Assembly: GCF_003628445.1 (NCBI RefSeq)
Contig: NZ_RBZO01000024.1
Span: forward strand, 1 to 64,000
Origin: Oceanobacillus bengalensis
GTDB taxonomy: Bacteria; Bacillota; Bacilli; Bacillales; Amphibacillaceae
Length of the DNA: 64,000 nt
Direction of reading: 5' to 3'
Shown: positions 45,170 to 54,293 of the stretch, piece after piece
Layout of the letters: each line of letters starts with the position of its first letter
How positions within the stretch are numbered: the stretch's first letter is position 1
Translations under genes and position numbers: made by a program
The notes under the pieces: generated by a model
Databases searched by the model: none
The model's input: the letters and a program-made list of their open reading frames with translations, nothing else
Told to the model about the DNA's origin: nothing

Positions 45170-45310
45170 CTAAAATTTAGTTTCCTCTAGCCTTTTTAAA
45201 GTTTTTTTATATGCATGGTCTCTTTCTGCTTCTTCCCAATCCAGTCTTTGTAGTATTCTTTGCCAATATATATTACCTTCTATCGCATAGGATTTGTAGT
45301 TACCCTCCAT
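45170..45310 (-). CDS. Possible 46-residue protein or gene remnant
   Basis: ATG 45310 preceded by AAGGA at fair spacing opens a frame starting MEGNYKSYAIEGNIYWQRI and ending KTLKRLEETKF. It is charged and probably helical. No family recognised. Its end overlaps an AACTAAA/TTTAGTT hairpin that may terminate acr3. Confidence 0.35.
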   Translation of the reverse strand: MEGNYKSYAIEGNIYWQRILQRLDWEEAERDHAYKKTLKRLEETKF

Positions 45311-45713
45311 AGGAAATCCTTGGCACTTCTAAACAACAAGAAACGACTATGAATTTTTGGATGGGGGAAGCCATCTTATTTTATCAATGAAGAAAATGTA
45401 GAGAGGTTTGTTCTGAAATATAGTTAGCTACCTCTACAATAGTTAACAATATTTCATTTTAAGCATCTTTGTTTAAGGTACATGGGATACATACCAATAT
45501 TTAATTTAGGTGATTAATTGTTCTTTCGAAGTATCATTGCCAATTGTAATTGGTTAATATTTGTTACTGGTATGGTGCTTTTACCCTGAGTACTTCTATT
45601 AAGCTCCATTGTAGCGATTATTTTTGATGTTCCATAAGGTAATGGATAATGCTTTGTTTATAACCGAATAATATTTATCATCCTTTAATAGCCTTGTACA
45701 AGGGGTGATAAAA
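45311..45713. other. Intergenic region, no gene seen
   Basis: About 400 A/T-rich bases before the CcdA-like gene. No convincing reading frame, repeat or promoter was identified. Confidence 0.4.
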
Positions 45714-46430
45714 ATGGAGTGGGCGACTCAGATTATAGATCAATTGGCGAATATTCACTTTTCTATTGCAATAATCGTTAGTTTTTCGGTCGGATTATTG
45801 ACAAGTTTTAATCCTTGTATGTTAGGGATGGCATCAAGTATCTTTGCTTTTAAAGGAGAATCCAAGAACAAAAGCATTTTTCCTATCGCTTTGACCTTTA
45901 TGTTTTCTTTTACAGTTACATTCACGATTCTTGGTGTAGTTAGTATTTTTTTTGGTGATCAAGTATTAAAATGGACGGAACAATACGAAGATTTATTTCA
46001 CAATTTTCTAGGTTTCCTATTTTTATTTATTGGATTTTATGTTATCGGATTAAGGTTTCATCACTTTCTGGAGTTACTTCCATTTAGAGTTGTTACCTTT
46101 TATGCCAAACCTGAAAAAAAACAACAAAAACCTCGTAATCCTATAATGAAGGCTTACTCGTTAGGTACTTTGTTTGGCCTTACACCTTCACCGTGTACAA
46201 CACCTATGATTATTGCTATGATCGCCTTTGCATCGATGACTGGATCACTGGTTAAAAGTACCCTTTTGCTACTAGTATATGGTATTGGCCATGGGACGCC
46301 CTTTTTGATCATTGGATGGTTGGCTAGGGTATTGAAGAGTACTGGATGGATGGTACGGTGGCAGAAACTCTTGAGTAAAGTAATTGGCGTTGGATTATTT
46401 CTTGTTGGTTTGTATTTCTTTTTTGAATAA
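45714..46430 (+). CDS. CcdA/DsbD-like membrane protein, divergent
   Basis: 238 residues from ATG 45714 (AAGGGGTGA upstream). Six helices with two Cys motifs: FNPCMLGMAS near residue 35 and TPSPCTTPM near 160, the latter with Ser-Pro-Cys in place of Thr-Pro-Cys. It belongs to the CcdA/DsbD transmembrane group but differs from the two typical CcdA proteins here. It probably carries electrons across the membrane for a nearby thiol protein. No soluble thioredoxin partner is next to it. Confidence 0.82.
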   Translation: MEWATQIIDQLANIHFSIAIIVSFSVGLLTSFNPCMLGMASSIFAFKGESKNKSIFPIALTFMFSFTVTFTILGVVSIFFGDQVLKWTEQYEDLFHNFLGFLFLFIGFYVIGLRFHHFLELLPFRVVTFYAKPEKKQQKPRNPIMKAYSLGTLFGLTPSPCTTPMIIAMIAFASMTGSLVKSTLLLLVYGIGHGTPFLIIGWLARVLKSTGWMVRWQKLLSKVIGVGLFLVGLYFFFE

Positions 46431-46435
46431 CTATT

Positions 46436-46477
46436 AAAAAAGTCGGTTCTCTAAATTACGGATTAACCGACTTTTTT
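46436..46477 (+). terminator. Terminator after the CcdA-like gene
   Basis: AAAAAGTCGGTT (46436-46447) pairs perfectly with AACCGACTTTTT (46465-46476). It may serve both the CcdA-like gene and the convergent lspA. Confidence 0.9.
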
Positions 46478-46533
46478 GTATATTTAAATTTGCTTGTTTG
46501 TGTTCCTAATTCCAATACAAATTCTCTTTAAAA

Positions 46534-47004
46534 TTATACTTTTTTACTTTCATGTTTTTGTTGTCCCTTTCGAGTTTCCAACCACATATCTAAAATAAGC
46601 AGAGCAACACCAGAAACAATGAAAACGTCTGCAAGATTAAAAATCGGATAATCGATAAGCCGAAAATCAAGGCTATCTACTACTTCTCCTCTAATCAAGC
46701 GGTCAAAAAAGTTCCCTAATGCTCCACCTAACAAAATTGATAAGGCCAGGGAGGCTCGGCGGTTTTTCCTTCCTTCTTTTTGTAAGTAATAAATAATACC
46801 TAATACAACAATTATAGTTACTATAATGAATAACCAACGTTGCCCTTGCAAGATTCCAAATGCTGCTCCTTTATTTCGAAGAGAAGTAATATGGAATACT
46901 CCCTCCCATAAGGGAATAGTTTGACCTATTTCCATCCATTTGACAATCGCAGACTTCAATAGTTGATCAATGAGTAAAACGATGACTGCAATGATATAGT
47001 ACAT
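46534..47004 (-). CDS. lspA: Lipoprotein signal peptidase LspA
   Basis: 156 residues from ATG 47004 (GAGGAGG upstream; the TTG at 47022 overlaps it). Four helices; family motifs include IDQLLKSAI, NKGAAFGIL, GGALGNFFDRL with the first catalytic Asp and FNLADVFI with the second. It cleaves the signal from prolipoproteins modified by Lgt. It is divergent from cadC, an arrangement typical of mobile cadmium cassettes, and is a second copy apart from the core gene. Confidence 0.93.
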   Translation of the reverse strand: MYYIIAVIVLLIDQLLKSAIVKWMEIGQTIPLWEGVFHITSLRNKGAAFGILQGQRWLFIIVTIIVVLGIIYYLQKEGRKNRRASLALSILLGGALGNFFDRLIRGEVVDSLDFRLIDYPIFNLADVFIVSGVALLILDMWLETRKGQQKHESKKV

Positions 47005-47106
47005 CCAGTTTATCCTCCTCAATAATGTATTATTTTAAAGTATAACATACAAATGTATATTTTATTGTTGCAATGAAACGTTATATTAATTATACTGATA
47101 TATATA

Positions 47107-47124
47107 CAAATAATAATTTGAATG
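47107..47124 (+). promoter_or_regulatory. CadC-type operator upstream of cadC
   Basis: CAAATAATAATTTGAATG is a dyad (CAAAT/ATTTG) close to the known CadC operator core with ATTTGAATG. It lies between the divergent lspA and cadC starts. Confidence 0.6.
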
Positions 47125-47159
47125 TTATTGTATACACTACTTACAGAGGAGGGGTTGTT

Positions 47160-47561
47160 TTGAGTATTACTTCCATAAATAAAAAGGAACTTGATTTAGA
47201 TGGTATAAAATCAAGGGGAAAAGATGCTTGTGAGACATTTATATATGACCCAGAAAAGGTTGAACGCCGTCAGCAGGAAGTCGGTCAAACGGATGGCTTA
47301 TCACAATTGTTTAAAGTTTTTGCGGACGATACACGGTTGAAAATTGTTTATGCACTTACGCAAGAAGATGAAATGTGTGTCTGTGATGTAGCAACGATTA
47401 TTGGTTCCACTAATGCTACTGCTTCACACCACCTACGTATGTTACGTAATATGGGACTCGCAGAGTACCGTAAAAAAGGGAAGATGGTTTTTTATAGGCT
47501 GGTAAGCAATCATGTGCACCACCTTATGCAAGAAGCACTACAGTTAAAGGAAAAGAAGTAA
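47160..47561 (+). CDS. cadC: CadC, Cd(II)/Pb(II)-responsive ArsR-family repressor
   Basis: 133 residues from TTG 47160 (AGAGGAGGGG upstream). It has the N-terminal extension of CadC with DACETF, the winged helix core with MCVCDVA supplying the C-x-C pair and a helix with NHVHHLMQEAL near the C-terminus. These are the CadC thiolate and alpha-5 sites. A terminator follows, so it is transcribed apart from the ZIP and CadA genes it probably regulates. Confidence 0.92.
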   Translation: MSITSINKKELDLDGIKSRGKDACETFIYDPEKVERRQQEVGQTDGLSQLFKVFADDTRLKIVYALTQEDEMCVCDVATIIGSTNATASHHLRMLRNMGLAEYRKKGKMVFYRLVSNHVHHLMQEALQLKEKK

Positions 47562-47703
47562 ATCTGGTGAGTGTTGTTAAAAATTAGCTTAAAATATTAC
47601 CAGACAACTCATTCCTTTCTCTTTTCATGATGGAATGTAGCTGTTCAAAAATTAAACCATAAAAAAACCTAAGAAAAACCAGCAGATAAACAATTATGTA
47701 AGG

Positions 47704-47748
47704 AGATTTAAGCCCCGGGTGGTCCACTAGGGCTTAAATCTTGTTTTT
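47704..47748 (+). terminator. Terminator downstream of cadC
   Basis: AGATTTAAGCCC (47704-47715) pairs with GGGCTTAAATCT (47730-47741), followed by TGTTTTT. Confidence 0.88.
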
Positions 47749-47816
47749 CTCGGAATTGTTCCCTAATGGTCCGAATTTATAGGTGAAATGGAATGAATAA
47801 ATAAGGAGATTTTGTA

Positions 47817-48584
47817 ATGTTATCATGGACTGTAGTATCTCTTGTGTTACTCACAAGTATAGCCAATCTTGTTGGAGGACTTATTGTCGTAAGAAAAAAA
47901 TGGTCCTCACAAACTCTTACATATTTAATGGCTTTTAGTGCAGGTTTTCTTTTATCTATTGGTATTCTTGATTTAATGCCAGAAGGATTAGAAAATTCAC
48001 CTGAAAATGGAATTTATATATTAGTAGGATTTTTAGTATTATTTGCTTTTCAAAGAATCCTCACGACTCATTTTCATTTCGGCTATGAAAGGCATAAAGA
48101 TAAACTCAGTGAAAAAACGGGTGGTTTAGGTGCCTTTATAGGAATGACCATTCATAGTTTCTTTGATGGGGTTTCAATTGTTGCGGGATTCGAGGTAAGT
48201 GGTGAATTAGGACTTCTTGTGTTTACTGCCGTATTACTTCATAAAGTACCAGATGGCTTAACCATTTCTTCGATTGTTCTCGTAGCGTTCAATGACAGGA
48301 AAAAGGCTTTTATTGCGTCGTTAGTACTGGCTTCTGCTACCATATTTGGGGGGGCTTTAGTATGGCTACTCAGCGACACAAGATTTGCAGCTGAAGTACT
48401 AGGCGATTCTTTTGCAAGAATAAGTTTGTCCTTTTCCGCAGGTGTTTTTCTGTATGTTGCGGCAACGGACTTACTTCCAGTAGTTAATCAATCGGAAAAC
48501 CGAAAAACTGGTCTTTATGTTTTACTTGGTGTGGCTGTTTTTTACGTAGCATCTTGGATCATAGGAGTTGTTGGAGTTGAATAA
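47817..48584 (+). CDS. ZIP-family metal transporter 3
   Basis: 255 residues, AAGGAGA upstream. Metal-site helices are HSFFDGVSIV and HKVPDGLTIS, with Asp in place of Glu in both. A loop between helices 3 and 4 contains THFHFGYERH. Placed between cadC and the second cadA, with a CadC-like dyad just after it. This suggests it is part of Zn/Cd balance. Confidence 0.86.
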   Translation: MLSWTVVSLVLLTSIANLVGGLIVVRKKWSSQTLTYLMAFSAGFLLSIGILDLMPEGLENSPENGIYILVGFLVLFAFQRILTTHFHFGYERHKDKLSEKTGGLGAFIGMTIHSFFDGVSIVAGFEVSGELGLLVFTAVLLHKVPDGLTISSIVLVAFNDRKKAFIASLVLASATIFGGALVWLLSDTRFAAEVLGDSFARISLSFSAGVFLYVAATDLLPVVNQSENRKTGLYVLLGVAVFYVASWIIGVVGVE

Positions 48585-48682
48585 TAAGCAAAAAAGAAAG
48601 GGTTATAGTTATGATTAATTCAAATGAGTAGATTCGTAAAACGTTTAGTTTAATCCTTCATAGCAAAAAAATTTAACTTCAA

Positions 48683-48760
48683 TCAAATAATCATTTGACT
48701 ATCTATATGTGTTGGTATAGAATAGCAATATAATATAACATTCAAATTAATATTATAATG
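48683..48760 (+). promoter_or_regulatory. CadC-type operator and promoter region of the second cadA
   Basis: TCAAAT-AATC-ATTTGA (48683-48698) is a perfect 6-base dyad like the one at 47107. A further ATTCAAATTAATATT half lies near 48740. This is the likely control site for the downstream ATPase. Confidence 0.6.
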
Positions 48761-48838
48761 AGAGGTGACCAAGAAAATAGGAATTCCACCTGTATTGATA
48801 AAATAAACATTTGTTAATTAAGAAGGAGGTTATTAAAA

Positions 48839-51238
48839 ATGAGTGAAGCAACGAAGCCATTAGAGGAGAAAAATGTCTATCGTGTTGATGGATTTTCATG
48901 TGCAAGCTGTGCAGAGAAGTTCGAAAAAAATGTAAAAAAATTACCAGGAGTACAGGATGCTAAAGTCAATTTTGGGGCTTCTAAAATTGATGTATTCGGC
49001 AATGCAACCGTTGAAGAGCTAGAAAAGGCTGGTGCTTTTGAGAATCTTAAAGTTGCACCAGAAAAACCGAAGAGACGTATCGAACCTGTGTTAATTGAAG
49101 ATAAAAATGTTTACCGTGTTGAGGGATTTTCCTGTGCAAACTGTGCTGGAAAATTTGAAAAAAATGTAAAACAAATATCAGGAGTTCAGGATGCAAAAGT
49201 AAACTTTGGAGCTTCAAAAATCGATGTATATGGAAATGCGTCGGTTGAAGAGCTAGAAAAGGCAGGCGCTTTTGAGAATTTAAAAGTGTTTCCTGAAAAA
49301 TCTGCTCGGAATGTTTCGCAAGAGGTAACAGTTGAAACAAAAGAAGAAAAGATTCCATTTTATAAAAAGTATAGTACACTGCTTTATTCAACTTCGTTCC
49401 TTGCCTTAGGTTATCTCTCCAACTTTGTAAATGGAGAAGAAAATCTTCTTACAACCTTATTATTTTTAGCATCAATGTTGGTAGGAGGATTGTCGCTTTT
49501 TAAAATAGGTTTTCAAAACTTATTACGCTTCGAATTTGACATGAAAACCCTTATGACGGTAGCTGTTATAGGTGGAGCTATTATTGGTGAATGGGGAGAA
49601 GTTGCTCTTGTTGTCATTCTCTTTGCTATCAGTGAAGAGCTTGAACGATTCTCCATGGATCGAGCAAGACAATCGATTCGTTCATTAATGGATATCGCGC
49701 CAAAAGAAGCACTTGTAAGACGGAATGGGCAAGAACTAATGATTCATGTAGACGATATCGTTGTTGGTGACATCATGATCGTGAAACCCGGACAAAAGAT
49801 TGCGATGGATGGTGTAGTCGTAAATGGCTACTCTGCCGTCAACCAAGCAGCGATTACAGGTGAATCAGTACCCGTCGGAAAAACAGTTGATGACGAAGTA
49901 TTTGCAGGTACTTTAAACGAAGAAGGATTACTTGAAGTAAAAATAACAAAACTTGTAGAAGATACAACAATTTCTAAAATTATTCATCTTGTAGAGGAAG
50001 CGCAAGGAGAGCGTGCGCCAGCCCAAGCTTTTGTTGATAAATTTGCAAAATATTATACACCTATCATTATGGTTATTGCAGCATTAGTTGCTGTAGTTCC
50101 TCCATTATTCTTTGATGGAAGCTGGGGAACATGGGTGTACCAAGGTTTAGCTGTTCTTGTTGTCGGATGTCCTTGTGCGTTAGTTATTTCTACACCAATT
50201 TCGATTGTTTCAGCAATCGGGAATGCAGCGAAAAAAGGTGTGCTGATTAAAGGCGGTGTTTACCTTGAAGAAATGGGTGCCTTAAAGTCCATTGCATTTG
50301 ATAAAACAGGTACACTAACCAAAGGTGTCCCAGTTGTAACAGACTTTACTGTATTAAATCAACAAATAGAAGAGAAAGAATTACTTTCAATCGTTACAGC
50401 TCTTGAATACCGTTCTCAGCACCCTCTTGCTTCAGCAATTATGAAAAAAGCAGAGCAAGAAAATATCACTTATTCAGATGTAAATGTCGAGGACTTCTCT
50501 TCTATTACGGGTCGGGGTATAAAAGGAATTGTAAATGGAACAACCTATTATATAGGAAGTCCAAAACTCTTTAAGGAGTTATATGTTCCTGATTTTAGCC
50601 AAGAGTTCGAAGATAAGATTAGAAACCTTCAAAATCAGGGAAAAACTGCAATGATTATTGGAACTGAACAAAATATACTTGCAGTTATTGCAGTAGCTGA
50701 TGAAGTTCGTGAAACAAGCAAAGATGTGATTCAAAAGCTACATCAGTTAGGGATAAAACAAACGATAATGCTAACTGGTGATAATCAGGGTACTGCAAAG
50801 GCAATAGGGGAGCATGTTGGGGTATCTGATATTCAGGCAGAATTAATGCCTCAAGATAAATTGGATTATATCAAACAGTTACGATCAGAACATGGGAATG
50901 TAGCCATGGTTGGGGACGGTGTTAACGATGCTCCGGCATTGGCAGCCTCAACAGTCGGTATAGCCATGGGTGGAGCTGGTACAGATACAGCGATCGAGAC
51001 GGCAGACGTTGCGTTAATGGGAGATGATTTGGGAAAACTTCCATTTGCTGTAAGACTAAGCCGTAAAGCTCTAAATATAATTAAGGCTAACATTACTTTT
51101 GCTATTGGTATTAAGCTAATTGCATTACTACTAGTTATACCTGGTTGGCTAACGCTTTGGATTGCCATTCTTTCAGATATGGGGGCAACACTTCTTGTAG
51201 CGTTAAATAGTTTAAGACTTATGCGAGTGAAAGAGTAA
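48839..51238 (+). CDS. cadA: Cd(II)/Zn(II) P1B-type ATPase CadA, second copy
   Basis: A 799-residue pump behind AAGGAGG. Two tandem N-terminal HMA domains (about 10-72 and 88-150) are almost the same and each contains GFSCA(S/N)CA and the block [16 protein letters not shown]. The core shows CPC in [15 protein letters not shown], and GDGVNDAP. It exports Cd(II), Zn(II) and Pb(II). It is more like classical CadA than the pump at 40388. Probably regulated by CadC. Confidence 0.95.
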   Translation: MSEATKPLEEKNVYRVDGFSCASCAEKFEKNVKKLPGVQDAKVNFGASKIDVFGNATVEELEKAGAFENLKVAPEKPKRRIEPVLIEDKNVYRVEGFSCANCAGKFEKNVKQISGVQDAKVNFGASKIDVYGNASVEELEKAGAFENLKVFPEKSARNVSQEVTVETKEEKIPFYKKYSTLLYSTSFLALGYLSNFVNGEENLLTTLLFLASMLVGGLSLFKIGFQNLLRFEFDMKTLMTVAVIGGAIIGEWGEVALVVILFAISEELERFSMDRARQSIRSLMDIAPKEALVRRNGQELMIHVDDIVVGDIMIVKPGQKIAMDGVVVNGYSAVNQAAITGESVPVGKTVDDEVFAGTLNEEGLLEVKITKLVEDTTISKIIHLVEEAQGERAPAQAFVDKFAKYYTPIIMVIAALVAVVPPLFFDGSWGTWVYQGLAVLVVGCPCALVISTPISIVSAIGNAAKKGVLIKGGVYLEEMGALKSIAFDKTGTLTKGVPVVTDFTVLNQQIEEKELLSIVTALEYRSQHPLASAIMKKAEQENITYSDVNVEDFSSITGRGIKGIVNGTTYYIGSPKLFKELYVPDFSQEFEDKIRNLQNQGKTAMIIGTEQNILAVIAVADEVRETSKDVIQKLHQLGIKQTIMLTGDNQGTAKAIGEHVGVSDIQAELMPQDKLDYIKQLRSEHGNVAMVGDGVNDAPALAASTVGIAMGGAGTDTAIETADVALMGDDLGKLPFAVRLSRKALNIIKANITFAIGIKLIALLLVIPGWLTLWIAILSDMGATLLVALNSLRLMRVKE

Positions 51239-51242
51239 AGGT

Positions 51243-51277
51243 AAAAGGGCTTTCCGTATATACAGGAAAGCCCTTTT
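51243..51277 (+). terminator. Terminator of the second cadA
   Basis: AAAAGGGCTTTCC pairs perfectly over 13 bases with GGAAAGCCCTTTT around a 9-base loop. Confidence 0.93.
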
Positions 51278-51432
51278 CAATAAAAACTAGGTTATCTTAT
51301 ATAAATTTCAAGTTTAGTCTAATAAGAGAAGAAAAATAGGTGAAAATAAGAAAAAGGTTAGATACATATTACACAACTATATCCTTGAGTACAAATAGTA
51401 ATTATAGTTATTTATCAAAGGAGGAATCTAGG

Positions 51433-52854
51433 ATGACTGGAGAAGTAAAAAAAGATGTAGATCTTTTAGTGATAGGAGCAGGGTCTGGAGGTTATGTGGC
51501 GGCTATACGTGCTGCTCAATTAGGAAAAAAAGTGGTCTTGGTTGATAAAGCCGAACTAGGTGGGGTTTGTCTCAATCGTGGCTGTATACCATCAAAGGCA
51601 CTAATTAGTGCATCTGAACGAGTAAAACACATTAAACATGCCAATGCAATGGGCATCAAGGTATCGGGCAATATTGAAGTAGATATGCCTGAAGTAGTAA
51701 AGTGGAAAGACGGAATCGTGAACAAACTAACAAATGGGATTCGTACCTTGTTAAAAGGAAATGGTGTACAGGTCATCAGTGGGGAGGCCTATCTCACTGA
51801 AGCACATAGTGCAAAATTAAAAATAGAGAACGAAGAACAAATCTTTTCTTACAAAGACTTAATTCTTGCAATAGGTTCTTTACCAGTCGAGTTAGAAAGT
51901 ATGCCATTTGATCAAAAAAGGATTATCTCTTCAACGGAGGCATTGCAACTACAGGAAGTACCCAATCATTTAGTTGTGGTGGGTGGTGGTTATATCGGCT
52001 TAGAGTTAGGTACTGCTTATGCAAAGTTTGGGGCAAAAGTGACTATCCTTGAGGGATCGGATGCAATTTTGTCCGGGACCGATCCTATCCTAACAAAAAC
52101 GGTAAAACGTCATTTAAAGGAACTTGGAGTTACTGTTATAACGAATGCTCTTGTTCAAGGCGGGGAAAATACAGAGGATGAAGTTAATGTTCGTGTTCAA
52201 GTTGATGGAAAGGAGGAAATTATTAAAGGTGATTATTGCTTAGTTTCTATTGGGAGAAAACCAAACACAGGAAAAATCGGTCTTGAAAATATCGGATTGG
52301 AGTTAAACGAACGAGGATTTATTAAGATAAATAAAAAATGTCAAACAAACGTTGACCATGTTTATGCAATAGGGGATTGTGCTGGTGGTGATCTCCTTGC
52401 TCATAAGGCTAGCTATGAAGGAAAGGTAGCAGCAGAAGTGATCAGTGGCCAAAACAGTGTCATTGATTTTCAAGCGATGCCGTTTGTTATTTTCAGTGAT
52501 CCTGAAGTTGCCTATACTGGTTTAACGGAGAAGGAAGCAAAGGAAAAAGGTTATGAAACAGTTTCTAGTCGTTTTCCATTCTCAGCTAACGGTAGGGCAT
52601 TATCTGTCTCGGATGCCGATGGTTTTGTACAAGTTGTGGCAGATAAGGAAACTAATCGCGTGTTAGGTGTGCAAATGGTAGGGCCAGAAGTATCCTCTCT
52701 CATTGCAGAAGCTGTTTTTGCTATTGAAGCCGGGGCAACAGCCGAAGATCTCAGTCTTACGATTCATGCACATCCTACCTTACCAGAGCCACTTATGGAA
52801 GCAGCAGAAGGTGTGATGGGACATGCTATTCACATGTTAAATAAAAAACAATAA
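51433..52854 (+). CDS. lpdA: Dihydrolipoamide dehydrogenase-like flavoprotein
   Basis: 473 residues from ATG 51433 (AAAGGAGG upstream). FAD motif GAGSGGYVAAIRA, redox disulfide GGVCLNRGCIPSK, NAD motif [10 protein letters not shown], and the C-terminal His-Glu pair in HAHPTLPEP. No E1 or E2 subunit gene is near and the usual pdh/bkd neighbours are absent. It lies between cadA and cadD. It may regenerate a reduced lipoyl or thiol partner under metal stress, or replace a metal-sensitive E3. Confidence 0.9.
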   Translation: MTGEVKKDVDLLVIGAGSGGYVAAIRAAQLGKKVVLVDKAELGGVCLNRGCIPSKALISASERVKHIKHANAMGIKVSGNIEVDMPEVVKWKDGIVNKLTNGIRTLLKGNGVQVISGEAYLTEAHSAKLKIENEEQIFSYKDLILAIGSLPVELESMPFDQKRIISSTEALQLQEVPNHLVVVGGGYIGLELGTAYAKFGAKVTILEGSDAILSGTDPILTKTVKRHLKELGVTVITNALVQGGENTEDEVNVRVQVDGKEEIIKGDYCLVSIGRKPNTGKIGLENIGLELNERGFIKINKKCQTNVDHVYAIGDCAGGDLLAHKASYEGKVAAEVISGQNSVIDFQAMPFVIFSDPEVAYTGLTEKEAKEKGYETVSSRFPFSANGRALSVSDADGFVQVVADKETNRVLGVQMVGPEVSSLIAEAVFAIEAGATAEDLSLTIHAHPTLPEPLMEAAEGVMGHAIHMLNKKQ

Positions 52855-52868
52855 TGTGAATGATGACT

Positions 52869-52904
52869 AACCTGCACTATTCATAAGTGCAGGTTGAATT
52901 TTTT
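52869..52904 (+). terminator. Terminator after lpdA
   Basis: AACCTGCACT (52869-52878) pairs with AGTGCAGGTT (52886-52895), followed by a T run. Confidence 0.88.
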
Positions 52905-53262
52905 ATAATGAAGTGGGAATATTAGGTTATTTTGTTCTATGTCTTAACATTGGCTATCCTGTATTTAAACTTTGCTCAATATCTCTTTCTATGACTATAG
53001 GTGTTTTTCATATATAGGTTTGGTTACTTGTTGTAACTGTGACGTATGTGTGCAAAGACCAACTAGCAATTCTTTTCCTCGTTATAGGAATTTATGATAT
53101 TTTGCCTTTTATTAGATATTTGAGCAAATTGCTCCTATTATAGGTTAGTTTTTAAAATTGTTATTGAAATGCTTAGATAAAAAACTAATCTGATCAGTGC
53201 AACATAATGAAAATGAACTCAATTGTTCAATGATTGAGTTTATCATGAAGGAGGAACCACAA
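52905..53262. other. Region upstream of cadD with an inverted repeat
   Basis: About 360 bases without a gene. The leader contains AACTCAA (53216-53222) and TTGAGTT (53234-53240), a 7-base inverted repeat 20 bases before the cadD start, possibly an operator. Confidence 0.4.
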
Positions 53263-53925
53263 ATGAATTTAATTTTAACAATTCTCTCTGCTTTAGGTTC
53301 TTTTATAGTAACCAATGTCGATGACATTTTTGTCTTGATGTTACTGTTCTCTCAGGCAAGGACACAAGCTAAATCGAGTAATGGCGGAGTAGCTAGCATG
53401 GAGTCGAATGGAAACCGTATTTATCCAAGAGATATAGTCATTGGCCAATATCTTGGTTTTGCACTTTTAGTTTTAATCAGTCTCTTAGCAACATTTGGAG
53501 TAACACTCATTCCTGATCAGTGGGTAGGTTTGTTAGGATTAATACCGATTTACTTAGGAATAAAACTCTTTATAAAGGGTGAAGATGAAGATGAAGGTAA
53601 CATTCTTTCCAGCTTAAACAAATTTAATAAGTTCTATTTAAGTGTAGCCTTTATCACATTCGCCAATGGTGGAGACAATATTGGAATTTATGTTCCATTC
53701 TTTTCTACTTTAAATAACAACCAACTGATAATTACAGTTGTTACTTTCTTTATAATGGTTGCTGTCTGGTGTTTTATTGGCTATCGTCTAGCAAGGTTCA
53801 GATATGTTTCTGAAACACTTGAGAAATACGGCCGATGGATTATTCCAATTGTGTTTATAGCATTAGGAATATATATTATGGTGGAGAACGAAACTTTCCG
53901 TGCCTTTTTGAGTTTAGTGGATTAA
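53263..53925 (+). CDS. cadD: CadD-family cadmium resistance transporter
   Basis: 220 residues from ATG 53263 (AAGGAGG upstream). Five or six helices with TNVDDIFVLMLLFSQ and FANGGDNIGIYVPFF, the conserved Asp-containing motifs of CadD. CadD gives cadmium resistance in staphylococci and is usually next to a CadX/CadC regulator, which is missing here. Confidence 0.92.
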   Translation: MNLILTILSALGSFIVTNVDDIFVLMLLFSQARTQAKSSNGGVASMESNGNRIYPRDIVIGQYLGFALLVLISLLATFGVTLIPDQWVGLLGLIPIYLGIKLFIKGEDEDEGNILSSLNKFNKFYLSVAFITFANGGDNIGIYVPFFSTLNNNQLIITVVTFFIMVAVWCFIGYRLARFRYVSETLEKYGRWIIPIVFIALGIYIMVENETFRAFLSLVD

Positions 53926-53935
53926 AAATTTCTCA

Positions 53936-53965
53936 AAAGTCCCTCTGGTTAACAGTAGGGACTTT
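53936..53965 (+). terminator. Terminator of cadD
   Basis: AAAGTCCC (53936-53943) pairs with GGGACTTT (53958-53965) just after the stop. Confidence 0.65.
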
Positions 53966-54245
53966 GATATTTAGAGTAAAAATATTTATCATATGACAAA
54001 TAATTCTAAGAATACGCTCATCTATTAACTTTGAGTAAGTAATTGCTTGTCTCCCCACTTGTATCCACGCAACTTCAAAGTCTGTGTATGAAAAAATATA
54101 AATAGTCTCTATAAATTTTTTAAGTAAAATATAAAACAATAATAGCATACCTGTACTTTGAATTTTTGATATTGAATATGTTATTTCTTTTATGAAGGTT
54201 ATAAAATTCTAACTTCATTCATAACCTTGTATTCAAGCATCAAAT
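53966..54245. other. Intergenic region, no supported gene
   Basis: A 71-codon minus-strand frame crosses this stretch, but it has no ribosome binding site and overlaps the cadD terminator, so it is not called. Nothing else was seen. Confidence 0.4.
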
Positions 54246-54278
54246 AACCCCTTTGCCATAGCAGAGGGGTTGTTTACT
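54246..54278. terminator. Terminator of the 438-residue gene
   Basis: AACCCCTTTG (54246-54255) pairs with CAGAGGGGTT (54262-54271) with one mismatch; T-rich on both sides. It lies just after the stop of the minus-strand gene. Confidence 0.7.
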
Positions 54279-54293
54279 TATATAACGCTTATA

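Noticed and set aside
47600-47816. Structured leader before ZIP 3 as a possible metal riboswitch
   Set aside because: The hairpin at 47704-47741 with its T run is adequately explained as the cadC terminator; no known riboswitch core was recognised.
53933-54148. 71-codon minus-strand frame downstream of cadD
   Set aside because: No ribosome binding site, overlaps the cadD terminator, and no recognisable motif.
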